The notes beneath the pieces are model-generated. The model worked only from the letters and a program-made list of their open reading frames with translations, did not search any database and was not told where the DNA came from. From positions 431,501 to 495,500 of the forward strand of contig NZ_JACGXA010000001.1 of the NCBI RefSeq assembly GCF_014138045.1: a DNA stretch of 64,000 nt, given 5' to 3'. The position numbers and the translations under genes were made by a program. How positions within the stretch are numbered: position 1 is the stretch's first letter; each line of letters opens with the position of its first letter. Origin of the DNA: Nocardioides ginsengisegetis. Its GTDB lineage: Bacteria; Actinomycetota; Actinomycetes; Propionibacteriales; Nocardioidaceae. Below, piece by piece: positions 39,661 through 49,900 of this stretch.

Positions 39661-41390
39661 GCGAGACCGAGTTCGACTACGACGTCATCGTCATCGGGTC
39701 CGGCTTCGGCGGGTCCGTGACCGCGCTGCGGCTCACCGAGAAGGGCTACCGGGTGGCCGTGCTCGAGGCCGGCGCGCGGTTCGAGGACAAGGACTTCTCC
39801 ACCGGCACCACCGACCTCAAGAGCTACCTGTGGGCGCCCGCGATCGGCTGCTACGGCATCCAGCGCATCGACGCGGTCCGCGACACGATGATCGTGGCCG
39901 GCGCGGGTGTCGGTGGCGGCTCGCTGGTCTACGCCAACACGCTCTACGAGCCGCTCCCGGCGTTCTACACCGACCGCCAGTGGGCCCACATCACCGACTG
40001 GCGCTCCGAGCTCGCCCCGTTCTACGACCAGGCCAAGCGGATGCTCGGCGTCGTCGAGAACCCCGTCCACACCAACGCCGACAAGGTGATGAAGCAGGTC
40101 GCCGACGACATGGGCGTGGGGGAGACCTTCCACCCGACCCCCGTCGGCGTGTTCTTCGGCGGTCCCGGCCAGGCGCCGGGGGAGAAGGTCGAGGACCCGT
40201 TCTTCGGGGGCGAGGGCCCGGCCCGCAACACCTGCCTCAACTGCGGCGAGTGCATGTCGGGCTGCCGGCACAACGCCAAGAACACCCTGGTCAAGAACTA
40301 CCTCTACCTCGCCGAGAAGAACGGCGCCCGGGTCCTGCCGATGACCACGGTCACCCGGCTCGTGCCGCGGGCCGAGTCGTCCGGGGGCGGCTACGACGTC
40401 CACGTCCGCTGGACCAAGGCCCGGCGCGCCACCGCCAAGAACACCCGGGTCCTCACCGCCCAGCACGTCGTGATGGCCGCCGCCTCGCTCGGCACCCAGA
40501 AGCTCCTGCACGCCATGAAGGCCGACGGGGACCTGCCCGGCCTCTCGGACCGCCTCGGCCACCTGACCCGCACCAACTCCGAGTCGATCCTGGGGGCGAT
40601 CGCGCCCAAGTCCGACACCACGGACTACACCCAGGGCGTCGCGATCACCTCGAGCTTCCACCCCGACGAGCACACCCACATCGAGCCCGTGCGCTACGGC
40701 AAGGGCCACAACACGATGGCGATGATGCAGACCGTGCTCACCGACGGCGACGGCGACCGGCCTCGCTGGAAGACCTGGCTGCGCGAGCTGTGGACCCAAC
40801 GCGGCAACGTCCGCGACCTCTACGACCTCAAGCACTGGTCCGAGCGGACCGTCATCGCGCTGGTCATGCAGAGCCTGGACAACTCGATCACGACGTACCC
40901 CAAGAAGAACCCGCTCACCGGCCGCTGGCGGATGACGTCCAAGCAGGGGCACGGCGCCCCCAACCCGACGTGGATCCCCGCCGGCAACGACGCCGTACGC
41001 CGGATGGCCGGTGTCTTCGGCGGCACCGCCGGCGGCAACATCGGCGAGCCCTTCAACATGCCGCTGACAGCCCACTTCATCGGCGGCTGCGCCATCGGCG
41101 ACTCGGCCGAGACGGGCGTGATCGACCCCTACCAGCGCGTCTACGGACACCCCGGCCTGCACGTGGCCGACGGGTCGGCGATCACCGCCAACCTCGGGGT
41201 CAACCCGTCGCTGACGATCACCGCGCAGGCCGAGCGGGCGATGTCGTTCTGGCCCAACAAGGGTGACGCCGACCAGCGTCCGGAGCTGGGAGCGACGTAC
41301 GTCCGGATCGAGCCGGTGGCGCCCGCGCGCCCGGCGGTGCCGGAGAGCGCGCCCGGCGCGCTGCGGCTGCCGATCGTCGGGGTCAGCTGA
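39657..41390 (+). CDS. GMC-family FAD oxidoreductase (cholesterol oxidase-like)
   Basis: The 577-residue flavoprotein has the FAD loop IGSGFGGSVTALRL at 13-26, AGAGVGGGSLVYAN and the C-terminal GMC segment TAHFIGGCAIGD, then VADGSAITANLGVNPSLTI. A Cys-rich run, CLNCGECMSGCRHNAKN, resembles ChoD-type oxidoreductases of mycobacteria and may hold a metal cluster. There is no signal peptide. Acts on a sterol or bulky secondary alcohol by family; exact substrate unknown. Confidence 0.85.
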   Translation: MSETEFDYDVIVIGSGFGGSVTALRLTEKGYRVAVLEAGARFEDKDFSTGTTDLKSYLWAPAIGCYGIQRIDAVRDTMIVAGAGVGGGSLVYANTLYEPLPAFYTDRQWAHITDWRSELAPFYDQAKRMLGVVENPVHTNADKVMKQVADDMGVGETFHPTPVGVFFGGPGQAPGEKVEDPFFGGEGPARNTCLNCGECMSGCRHNAKNTLVKNYLYLAEKNGARVLPMTTVTRLVPRAESSGGGYDVHVRWTKARRATAKNTRVLTAQHVVMAAASLGTQKLLHAMKADGDLPGLSDRLGHLTRTNSESILGAIAPKSDTTDYTQGVAITSSFHPDEHTHIEPVRYGKGHNTMAMMQTVLTDGDGDRPRWKTWLRELWTQRGNVRDLYDLKHWSERTVIALVMQSLDNSITTYPKKNPLTGRWRMTSKQGHGAPNPTWIPAGNDAVRRMAGVFGGTAGGNIGEPFNMPLTAHFIGGCAIGDSAETGVIDPYQRVYGHPGLHVADGSAITANLGVNPSLTITAQAERAMSFWPNKGDADQRPELGATYVRIEPVAPARPAVPESAPGALRLPIVGVS

Positions 41391-41417
41391 GGGGTCCGCG
41401 TGGCATGATCCCGCCCC

Positions 41418-41939
41418 ATGGGGGACACGACTGACGCACGCCCGCTGCGACCGCTGCTCATGGCCGCCTGGGGCATGGGGCTGGTCGCGATCGATTTCAA
41501 CATCAACGGGCTCGACCTGGTGCCGGACCCGATCGGGTGGGCGCTGGCGCTGATGGCGGCCCTGCGTCTCGCCTCCCGCCACGCCGGGTTCCGGTGGGCG
41601 GCCGGGGCCGCCGGGCTCGCGCTCCTCGTCTCGCTCCCGTCGTGGGTCGGGGTCAGTGGTGCGGTGCTCTCGGTGGCGTCGTACGTCGCCTCGACCGGCT
41701 TCGTCTTCGCGGTGTGCACGGCCCTGATCGCCCTCGTCCCGCACCGGGCTTCGGGGGCGCAGACCATCCGCTGGGCCGACGTGGCGCTGACGGTCCTGGT
41801 GCCGCTGGTCGCGTGGACGGCAGGCCCCGGATCGACCCCGGCCGTCGTCCTGCTCGTGCTCGCGGGGCTGACCGTCTTCGTCTGCTTCATCGTGCTGATG
41901 GTCCAGTCCTCGCGCGACCCGCTCGTGCCTGTCGGCTGA
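41418..41939 (+). CDS. Predicted membrane protein with about five helices
   Basis: The 173-residue protein is almost all hydrophobic: segments around 12-30, 38-50, 58-76, 80-105 and 120-165. I do not recognise the family. It follows the GMC gene by 27 nt and may be the last gene of that operon. Confidence 0.7.
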   Translation: MGDTTDARPLRPLLMAAWGMGLVAIDFNINGLDLVPDPIGWALALMAALRLASRHAGFRWAAGAAGLALLVSLPSWVGVSGAVLSVASYVASTGFVFAVCTALIALVPHRASGAQTIRWADVALTVLVPLVAWTAGPGSTPAVVLLVLAGLTVFVCFIVLMVQSSRDPLVPVG

Positions 41940-41989
41940 CTCACACCCGTCACCGAAAACCTGTCTAGAACATCCCGTAACCCCCGTCC

Positions 41990-42131
41990 GGACGGCTCGT
42001 TGAGCCTGCGAACCCGGCAGTCATGCTCCCTCCCAGTAGGCCGGGTTCCCAGGTCCAGGCACTGTCCATCAGATGCGTGGACGATCAGGGCCCGACCACC
42101 CTCCCTCCCCGGTCGGGCCCTGATTAGTTTT
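41990..42131 (+). ncRNA. 6C small RNA (Actinobacteria)
   Basis: Two GC-rich hairpins have C-rich loops: GAACCCGGC/GCCGGGTTC (42010-42048) with CTCCCTCCC in the loop, and ATCAGGGCCCGACC/GGTCGGGCCCTGAT (42084-42124) with ACCCTCCCTCCCC, followed by TAGTTTT. This is the layout of the 6C RNA (B11 in M. tuberculosis). The 5' end is estimated; a TAGAAC-like box lies near 41966. Family members act in trans on growth or secretion genes. Confidence 0.82.
42084..42131 (+). terminator. Rho-independent terminator of the 6C RNA
   Basis: A 14-bp stem with a 13-nt C-rich loop is followed by TAGTTTT. It doubles as the second 6C hairpin. Confidence 0.85.
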
Positions 42132-42182
42132 CACGCCCCCTTGCCTGAGCGCGCCAGCGCACAGGCATGGACCAGGGCGGGA

Positions 42183-42243
42183 GGTTGAGGAGGCCCGGAC
42201 AGGCCGGAGCGCAGCGACGGGCTGTCCAGGCCGTCTCGAAACC
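42183..42243. repeat. REP-like palindromic element, copy 1
   Basis: It starts GGTTGAGGAGG and ends CGTCTCGAAACC, with inner arms GGCCCGGACAG and CTGTCCAGGCC around GCGCAGCGAC. The same outer boxes and core occur at 52241-52275. I recall such elements as a recurring dispersed repeat in Nocardioides-type genomes. Confidence 0.7.
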
Positions 42244-42309
42244 AATCGGTGGGGTCGGAGCGGCACGGATCACGCCGGGCGCGGTTCGAGGCGGAGCCAC
42301 CCGCGCCGA

Positions 42310-42315
42310 TAGAGT
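42310..42315 (+). promoter_or_regulatory. -10 box of guaA (leaderless)
   Basis: TAGAGT ends 6 nt before the guaA ATG; no Shine-Dalgarno site is seen. Confidence 0.55.
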
Positions 42316-42321
42316 CGGCCC

Positions 42322-43899
42322 ATGACGGACCTCCCCGACCATGACCTCGTCCTCGTGGTGGACTTCGGGGCGCAGTACGCCCAGCTGATCGCCCGCCGCG
42401 TCCGCGAGGCCCGCGTCTACTCCGAGATCGTGCCGCACACGATGCCCGTCGAGGAGATGCTGGCCCGCCGCCCGAAGGCGATCATCCTGTCGGGCGGACC
42501 CTCGAGCGTGTACGCCGAGGGCGCCCCGTCGATCGACCCCTCGATCTTCACGAGCGGCACCCCGGTGTTCGGCATGTGCTACGGCTTCCAGCTGATGGCC
42601 CGCGGCCTGGGCGGCGAGGTCTCCCACACCGGCGCGCGCGAGTACGGCCGCACCCCGGTCGCCGTCTCCGAGCCCGGCACGCTCCTGGCCGACATCCCCG
42701 CCGAGCACACCGTGTGGATGTCCCACGGCGACTCGGTCAGCGCGGCCCCCGAGGGCTTCACGGTCCTGGCCTCGACCACGGTCACCCCGGTGGCGGCGTT
42801 CGAGAACGTCGCGGCCGGACTGGCCGGCGTGCAGTGGCACCCCGAGGTCATGCACACCCAGCACGGCCAGCAGGTCCTCGAGCACTTCCTGCACCGGATC
42901 GCCGGCTGCCGCCAGACCTGGACGATGGTCAACATCGTCGAGGAGCAGATCGAGCGGATCCGCGAGCAGATCGGCACCGAGGGCCGGGCCATCTGCGGAC
43001 TGTCCGGCGGCGTCGACTCCGCGGTCGCCGCGGCGGTCGTCCAGCGCGCGATCGGCGACCGGCTCGACTGCGTCTTCGTCGACCACGGCCTGCTCCGCAA
43101 GGGCGAGGCCGAGCAGGTCGAGCGCGACTTCGTCGCCGCGACCGGTGTGAAGCTCCACGTCGTGGAGTGCTCCGACCGCTTCCTCACGGCGCTGGCCGGC
43201 GTGACCGACCCGGAGGAGAAGCGGAAGGTCATCGGCCGCGAGTTCATCCGCGTCTTCGAGGCCGCCGAGGCCGAGGTGCTGGGCGCCGCGGCGCAGGAGG
43301 GCGAGAAGGTCGCGTTCCTCGTGCAGGGCACCCTCTACCCCGACGTGGTCGAGTCGGGCGGCGGCGCCGGCACCTCCAACATCAAGTCCCACCACAACGT
43401 CGGCGGCCTGCCCGAGGACCTCGAGTTCGAGCTCGTCGAGCCGCTGCGCACGCTCTTCAAGGACGAGGTCCGTCTCGTCGGGGAGCAGCTCGGCCTGCCC
43501 GCCGAGATCGTGCACCGCCAGCCGTTCCCCGGCCCCGGCCTGGGCATCCGGATCATCGGCGAGGTCACCCGCGACCGGCTCGACATCCTGCGCGAGGCCG
43601 ACGCGATCGCCCGCGAGGAGCTCACGCGTGCCGGCCTGGACCGCGACATCTGGCAGATGCCGGTGGTGCTGCTGGCCGACGTACGCTCCGTCGGCGTGCA
43701 GGGTGACGGCCGCACCTACGGCCACCCGGTCGTGCTGCGGCCCGTCACCTCCGAGGACGCCATGACCGCCGACTGGGCCCGCCTGCCCTACGAGGTGATG
43801 GAGCGGATCTCCACGCGGATCACCAACGAGGTCGCCGAGATCAACCGCGTCACTGTCGACGTCACCTCCAAGCCGCCGGGCACCATCGAGTGGGAGTGA
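42322..43899 (+). CDS. guaA: GMP synthase (glutamine-hydrolysing)
   Basis: The enzyme turns XMP, glutamine and ATP into GMP. The 525-residue protein has an N-terminal class I glutamine amidotransferase (catalytic Cys in FGMCYGFQ, His in GVQWHPEV), an ATP-pyrophosphatase domain with the P-loop LSGGVDSAV (about 231-239), and the C-terminal dimerisation domain ending [10 protein letters not shown]. It is convergent with the giant gene, 16 nt apart. Confidence 0.97.
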   Translation: MTDLPDHDLVLVVDFGAQYAQLIARRVREARVYSEIVPHTMPVEEMLARRPKAIILSGGPSSVYAEGAPSIDPSIFTSGTPVFGMCYGFQLMARGLGGEVSHTGAREYGRTPVAVSEPGTLLADIPAEHTVWMSHGDSVSAAPEGFTVLASTTVTPVAAFENVAAGLAGVQWHPEVMHTQHGQQVLEHFLHRIAGCRQTWTMVNIVEEQIERIREQIGTEGRAICGLSGGVDSAVAAAVVQRAIGDRLDCVFVDHGLLRKGEAEQVERDFVAATGVKLHVVECSDRFLTALAGVTDPEEKRKVIGREFIRVFEAAEAEVLGAAAQEGEKVAFLVQGTLYPDVVESGGGAGTSNIKSHHNVGGLPEDLEFELVEPLRTLFKDEVRLVGEQLGLPAEIVHRQPFPGPGLGIRIIGEVTRDRLDILREADAIAREELTRAGLDRDIWQMPVVLLADVRSVGVQGDGRTYGHPVVLRPVTSEDAMTADWARLPYEVMERISTRITNEVAEINRVTVDVTSKPPGTIEWE

Positions 43900-43915
43900 C
43901 CCCCTCTCGGTCGGC

Positions 43916-46900
43916 CTAGTCGCCCTCGCCGACCACCTCCGGCGGGGTGCCGTCGTGGGTGAAGCCGACGGCGGTGACGGAGTACGCCGTGCCCGTCGGC
44001 GCGACCATCGTGACCCGGAACTGCAGGTAGCGGCCGGGGGAGCGGAAGGTCGAGCCGTCGGTCGCGACGGTCCGCCAGCCGGTCCACGAGCCGTTGGGCT
44101 CCGGTGAGCTGCCGGTGCGAACGGCCACGACGGTGCGCGCCCCGGTGGCGCCGGAGTCCTCGACGAGCGCCTGGCGCCAGTCGCCCTTCAGCCGCGAGTC
44201 CTGGGTGGTGGACTCGAACGTGCCGCGCCCGCCGCCCGGCAGGGTCAGCGCGCCGAACCCGCCGTCGCCGAGCCGCAGGTCGCCGCTGAGCGTCCCGGTG
44301 AGGAACTGGCTCGACTGCAGCGCGACCCCGGCCTTGCCGGTGTCCAGCGCGACCACCGAGGTGGAGGCGCTGTTCCCGGCGGCGTCGGCCGACTCCGCCG
44401 ACAGCCAGTACGCCGCGCTCGGGTCGAGGCCGGTCAGCACGACCGTGTGCCGCCGCACCAGCTCGCCGTCGCGCCGGGTCTCGGCTCCCAGCAGCGGGAG
44501 CGCGGTCTGCCCGAAGCTGACCAGCGAGTCCGACGGCTCGGAGGTCTGCCAGCTGACCCGGGCCGTGCCGTCGGGCAGGGAGATCGTGCGCAGCCTGCTG
44601 ATGGTGGGTGCGAGCGTGTCCACGGCCCTGGTGCGGAACGTCGCGGCGGGCCGGCCGTAGGCGGGCCAGGCGCGGGTCGTGCCGTTGGGCAGCCGCGAGA
44701 CCACGCGGTAGCGGTAGGTGGCCCCGGGTCGCAGCCCGGAGAGGACGACCCGGTGCTGGGTGGTGCGGTCGGCCCGCTCCACCGGTGAGAGCGAGCCGGC
44801 GCCCGCGCCGACCAGCACGGTGGAGGTCGCGGCCCGAGTTGTCGACCAGGCAACGGTCGCCCCGGTCTCGCGCGTGGCGGTGACCCGGGCGGGGCCCGCC
44901 GTCAGGGAGCCGGTCGTCGTGTAGGTCGCCGTCCACGAGCCCGCGGAGGCCGGGAACACGGCGTACTCCTGACCCTTGACCGTCATCTTCGTGAAGGCGA
45001 CGGACGTGCCGCCGCGCGACAGGGTGGCGATCTGGAGGCCACCGGGTCCGGTCGTCGGCAGCATCGCGGTCAACCGGGAAGCCCCGGTCCCGACGGCGAT
45101 GGTGAAGGTCAGGTTGCCGCCGGACCAGGCGAGGTTGCCGAACGACGAGCCGTTGCGACCGTCGGTCCAGGTGAGCAGCTGGCGCGCCGTGATGACCGGC
45201 ACGCCGTGGGCCTGGGCGGAGGCGAGCAGCTGGCTGTCCTCGTAGGTCGTGGAGTAGTCCGTGTGCACGTTGGCCGTGAATGCGCCGTAGTAGCCGAGCG
45301 GGCCGAGCGCCCGGTCGAGCAGGGCGTTGGGTGTGGCCGGGTAGCTCTGCTGCGACTCGTCGGTCATGAAGGTGTGTGCCTGGTAGACGTCGATGAGCGA
45401 CCCGTCGGTGTCGGTGAGGCGCTGCGGGATGCCGGAGCCGGTCATGAAGCCCGGCCGGTCCTGCACCCACGTGCCGGGCCAGTAGTAGTAGTTCGTGTCC
45501 AGCCGGATGCCGTTGGCGAGCTCCGCCTTGGGCTGCGAGGACCAGTCGCTCCACACGATGCAGTGGTAGCGACTCGTGGTCGGCGAGGCGATGCCCGTGT
45601 ACTTCGCACGCCAGGCGGCGAGGTCTGCGCTGTAGGTGCCCTGCAGGTCGGTCAGGGTCCCGTAGTCGTTGCACTGGTTCTGCGGGTGCAGGGCGACCTC
45701 GAAGCCCTGGGCGGTGTACGCCGATGCGTCGGCGCTGGTGAACGGGGTGGACGGGTAGATGTAGGACGTGAACCGCGGGCAGGTCCAGGCCGCCACCGAG
45801 CAGCCGGGCGGGCTGGCCGCCAGGTAGGCGTCGAAGCGACCCTTCGTGCCGCCGTTCCCGTGGTCGTCGCCGGTGGCCACGACGACGGCCTTGGTCGTGT
45901 CGGGGAAGTACCAGAAGCGCGGCATCGGCAGCTTGTCGCGGCTCATCACCGTGATCAGGTTGGCCAGCAGCCGCTGCTGCTCGTCCGCCTGGGGGATCTG
46001 CACCTTGGACAGGTTGACCCAGTCGGTGCTCGTACCGCCGAAGTACTGGTCGTCGGATCGCACCGGCGACGTTCCGTCCCGCTCCTGCCCCGCCCAGGCA
46101 GGGTTGCCCTGACGGGTCTGCACGATCGACTTGGCCAGGTCGAAGGCGAAGGTGGCGACCTGGCCCCCGCTGGTGCCGACGGTGCGCCAGGTGACGGCCG
46201 GCAGCCCGGTCGACGCGGTGGCCGTCGTGTAGAGGGTCGCGACGGTGGTGGCTCCCGAGAGCGCGTAGCGGTTGGCGGTCCCGTGGAACTGCATGGTGTC
46301 GGTCGTGATCCCGGCGCCGGGCGCGGTGCTGGCGTCGACGGCGAGGTAGCCGTCAGAGACGCTGCCGGTCTGCGCGGTCAGTCCGGCGAGAGACAGGAAC
46401 CGGGGGTCCGGGCGCATCAGGATCAGGTCGCCGCCGGCCGTCACCCAGTCGCTCAGGGCGGTGACCTGCGCATCGGTGACGGGCACGTCGCCGAGGACCA
46501 CCACCCGGAACGCGGCCAGGTTGGCGGCGGTGAGCGCGGCCGCGCCCATGGTCGAGAACTCGTTGAGACCCTCCCCGCGCATGATCTCGGCGAGGTAGGT
46601 CGAGATCGGCGCCGTGCTGCTCGTGACCACGGCGATCGGGCCACCCGGGCCCTGGTCGGGCGCCGGTGGGGCGGGTGCGGCCGTCTGGAACGACCAGCTC
46701 GCCGTCGGCGCCACGTTGTTGGCGGCATCCGAGACGCCGGTGACCTGCACGGAGTACGTCGTCGAGGCCTGCAGGGCGGTCCCCGGCTCGAAGACCACCC
46801 GGGTCCCGCTGGTGTCGTACGTCGTGGTGCCCGGGATGAGCGTTCCGGCCGGGTTGCGCAGCGCGACGGTGGCGCTGCCGACCTTGACCGGCTCGTTGTA

Positions 46901-49900
46901 GGTCGCGGTCACCTGCGTGTTGGTGGGCACGCCTGTTGCGGCCGGGGTCGGGGTCTGGGCCACCAGGCTCGGCGGGGTCGTGTCCGTCGCGCTGTCCTGG
47001 TAGACGACGTCGACCCAGTAGTTCTCGCTGTTGTAGGTGTTGTTGGGGAACGACCCGGCGGTGCTGCCGTAGCGGTAGAGCCCGTTGCCGCCGTCCGTCC
47101 CGTCCCGCAACGCTGTGAGGGGGCCACGCGTCGTGGCCGAGGTCGCGAAGTAGGCCCCGCTGACGACGTACCGCGAGGGGGTGAAGTAGGACGCGACGTA
47201 GGTGGTGTTCGCTGTCACCGGGACAGGGCTCGCGAACGTTGCCTGCTGCCAGCCGCTGGCCGTCTCCCCGGTGAACGTGACGGTGGCGAGCTTGGTGCCC
47301 GTGCCGGTCCAGAGGGTGCCGACGTGGGTGCCGGTCGATGCCGAGGCCTTGTAGTAGCGGATGCCCGTGATGAAGCCGTCCTGGGCGGCGCGGAACTTCA
47401 CTCCGAGCTCGACGGAGCTGGTGTCGGGGTCGGTGCCCGCCGGGGTCGCGGTGCTGGGCCAGATCGTGCAGGGGCAGTTGTTGCTGCTCGGCGGCGCCGT
47501 CGTGAAGGTCCAGCTCACCGGGTCCATCACGTTGCCCGACGGGTCGGTCGCGCCGCTGACCGCGGCGGTGTAGGTCGTGCTCGTCGCCAGCGAGGCGCTC
47601 GGCGTGAGCGTCGCGGTCTGGGTGCCGGCGTTGTAGGAGGTCGTGGCCGCGACGGCGACGCCGGCCGGGTTCTTGAGCGTGAAGGTGATCGACCCGGCCG
47701 TGACCGGTTCGCTGAAGACCGCCGTCGCCGCCGTCGTCACCAGCACGTTGGCGGCGCCGGGAGCCGGCGTGCGGCCCGTGAGGGTGGGTTTCGTGGTGTC
47801 GGCGGCCGCCGTGGTGAACGTCCAGGTGGCCGGGTCCATCACGTTGCCCGCGGCGTCGCTCGCTCCGCTCACGGTGGCGGTGTAGGTGGTGGACGCCGCC
47901 AGGGCGGCGCTGGGCGTGAGCGTCGACGTGCGGGTCGCCGCGTCGTAGGCCGTCGTCGCGGCGATCGTGGTGCCCGCAGGGTTCTTGAGCGTGAAGGCGA
48001 TCGACGCCTGCGTGACGTCCTCACTGAACGTGGCCGTCGGCGTGGCACCGACCGAGACGTTGGTCGCGCCGGCGGCAGGGGTCCGGCCGGTCAGCGTGGG
48101 CTTGGTGGTGTCGGTGCCCGGCTGGAAGACGACGTCGACCCAGTAGTTCTCGCTGTTGTAGGTGCTCGTGGGGAACTGGCCGGCGGTGCTGCCGTAGCGA
48201 TAGAGCCCGTTGCCGCCGTCGGAGCCGTCGCGGAGCGCGGTCAGGGGCCCGTTGATGACCGGTGAGCTGGCGAAGTAGGCCCCGCTGACGACGTACCGCG
48301 AGGGGGTGAAGTAGGACGCGACGTAGGTGGTGTTCGCTGTCACCGGGACAGGGCTCGCGAACGTTGCCTGCTGCCAGCCGCTGGCCGTCTCCCCGGTGAA
48401 CGTGACGGTGGCGAGCTTGGTGCCCGTGCCGGTCCAGAGGGTGCCGACGTGGGTGCCGGTCGATACCGAGGCCTTGTAGTAGCGGATGCCCGTGATGAAG
48501 CCGTCCTGGGCGGCGCGGAACTTCACTCCGAGCTCGACGGAGCTGGTGTCGGGGTCGGTGCCCGCCGGGGTCGCGGTGCTGGGCCAGATCGTGCAGGGGC
48601 AGTTGTTGCTGCTCGGCGGCGCCGTCGTGAAGGTCCAGCTCACCGGGTCCATCACGTTGCCCGACGGGTCGGTCGCGCCGCTGACCGCGGCGGTGTAGGT
48701 CGTGCTCGTCGCCAGCGAGGCGCTCGGCGTGAGCGTCGCGGTCTGGGTGCCGGCGTTGTAGGAGGTCGTGGCCGCGACGGCGACGCCGGCCGGGTTCTTG
48801 AGCGTGAAGGTGATCGACCCGGCCGTGACCGGTTCGCTGAAGACCGCCGTCGCCGCCGTCGTCACCAGCACGTTGGCGGCGCCGGGAGCCGGCGTACGGC
48901 CCGTGAGGGTGGGTTTGGTGGTGTCGGCGGCCGCCGTGGTGAACGTCCAGGTGGCCGGGTCCATCACGTTGCCCGCGGCGTCGCTCGCACCGCTCACGGT
49001 GGCGGTGTACGTGGTGGACGGTGCCAGGGCGGCGCTCGGCGTGAGCGTCGACGTGCGGGTCGCCGCGTCGTAGGCCGTCGTCGCGGCGATCGTGGTGCCC
49101 GCAGGGTTCTTGAGCGTGAAGGCGATCGACGCCTGCGTGACGTCCTCACTGAACGTGGCCGTCGGCGTGGCACCGACCGAGACGTTGGTCGCGCCGGCGG
49201 CAGGGGTCCGGCCGGTCAGCGTGGGCTTGGTGGTGTCGGTGCCCGGCTGGAAGACGACGTCGACCCAGTAGTTCTCGCTGTTGTAGGTGCTCGTGGGGAA
49301 CTGGCCGGCGGTGCTGCCGTAGCGATAGAGCCCGTTGCCGCCGTCGGAGCCGTCGCGGAGCGCGGTCAGGGGCCCGTTGATGACCGGTGAGCTGGCGAAG
49401 TAGGCCCCGCTGACGACGTACCGCGAGGGGGTGAAGTAGGACGCGACGTAGGTGGTGTTGGCCGTGACCGGGACGGGGGAGGAGAACGTCGCCTGCTGCC
49501 AGCCGCTGGCCGTCTCCCCGGTGAACGTGACGGTGGCGAGCTTGGTGCCCGTGCCGCTCCAGAGGGTGCCGACGTGCGTGCCGGTGGATGCCGAGGCCTT
49601 GTAGTAGCGGATCCCGGTGATGAAGCCGTCCTGGGAGGCGCGGAACTTCACTCCGAGCTCGACCGAGCTGGTGTCGGGGTCGGTGCCCGCCGGGGTCGCG
49701 GTGCTGGGCCAGATCGAGCAGGGGCAACTGACCGGGCCGCCGCTGGACCCGACCGTCACGGTGATTCCGGCCTTGGGGGCCTCGATGTTGCCGCTGTCGT
49801 CCACGGCTCGGCTGCGGATGTTGAGTGTGCCTGCCGACGGCGGTGTGAACGAGTAGGTCCACGATTCCCGGCCCGTGGCGCGGTGCCACGTCGCCCCGTT

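Noticed and set aside
45206..48265. A 1019-codon open frame opposite the giant gene, and others at 48449-49390 and 49574-51688
   Set aside because: The products are Arg/Gly/Val-rich with internal repetition that only mirrors the tandem DNA repeat. No signal, domain or ribosome site was found.
47145..49725. CRISPR-like repetition
   Set aside because: The units are 1125 bp, contiguous and coding. There are no short repeats with unique spacers anywhere in the window.
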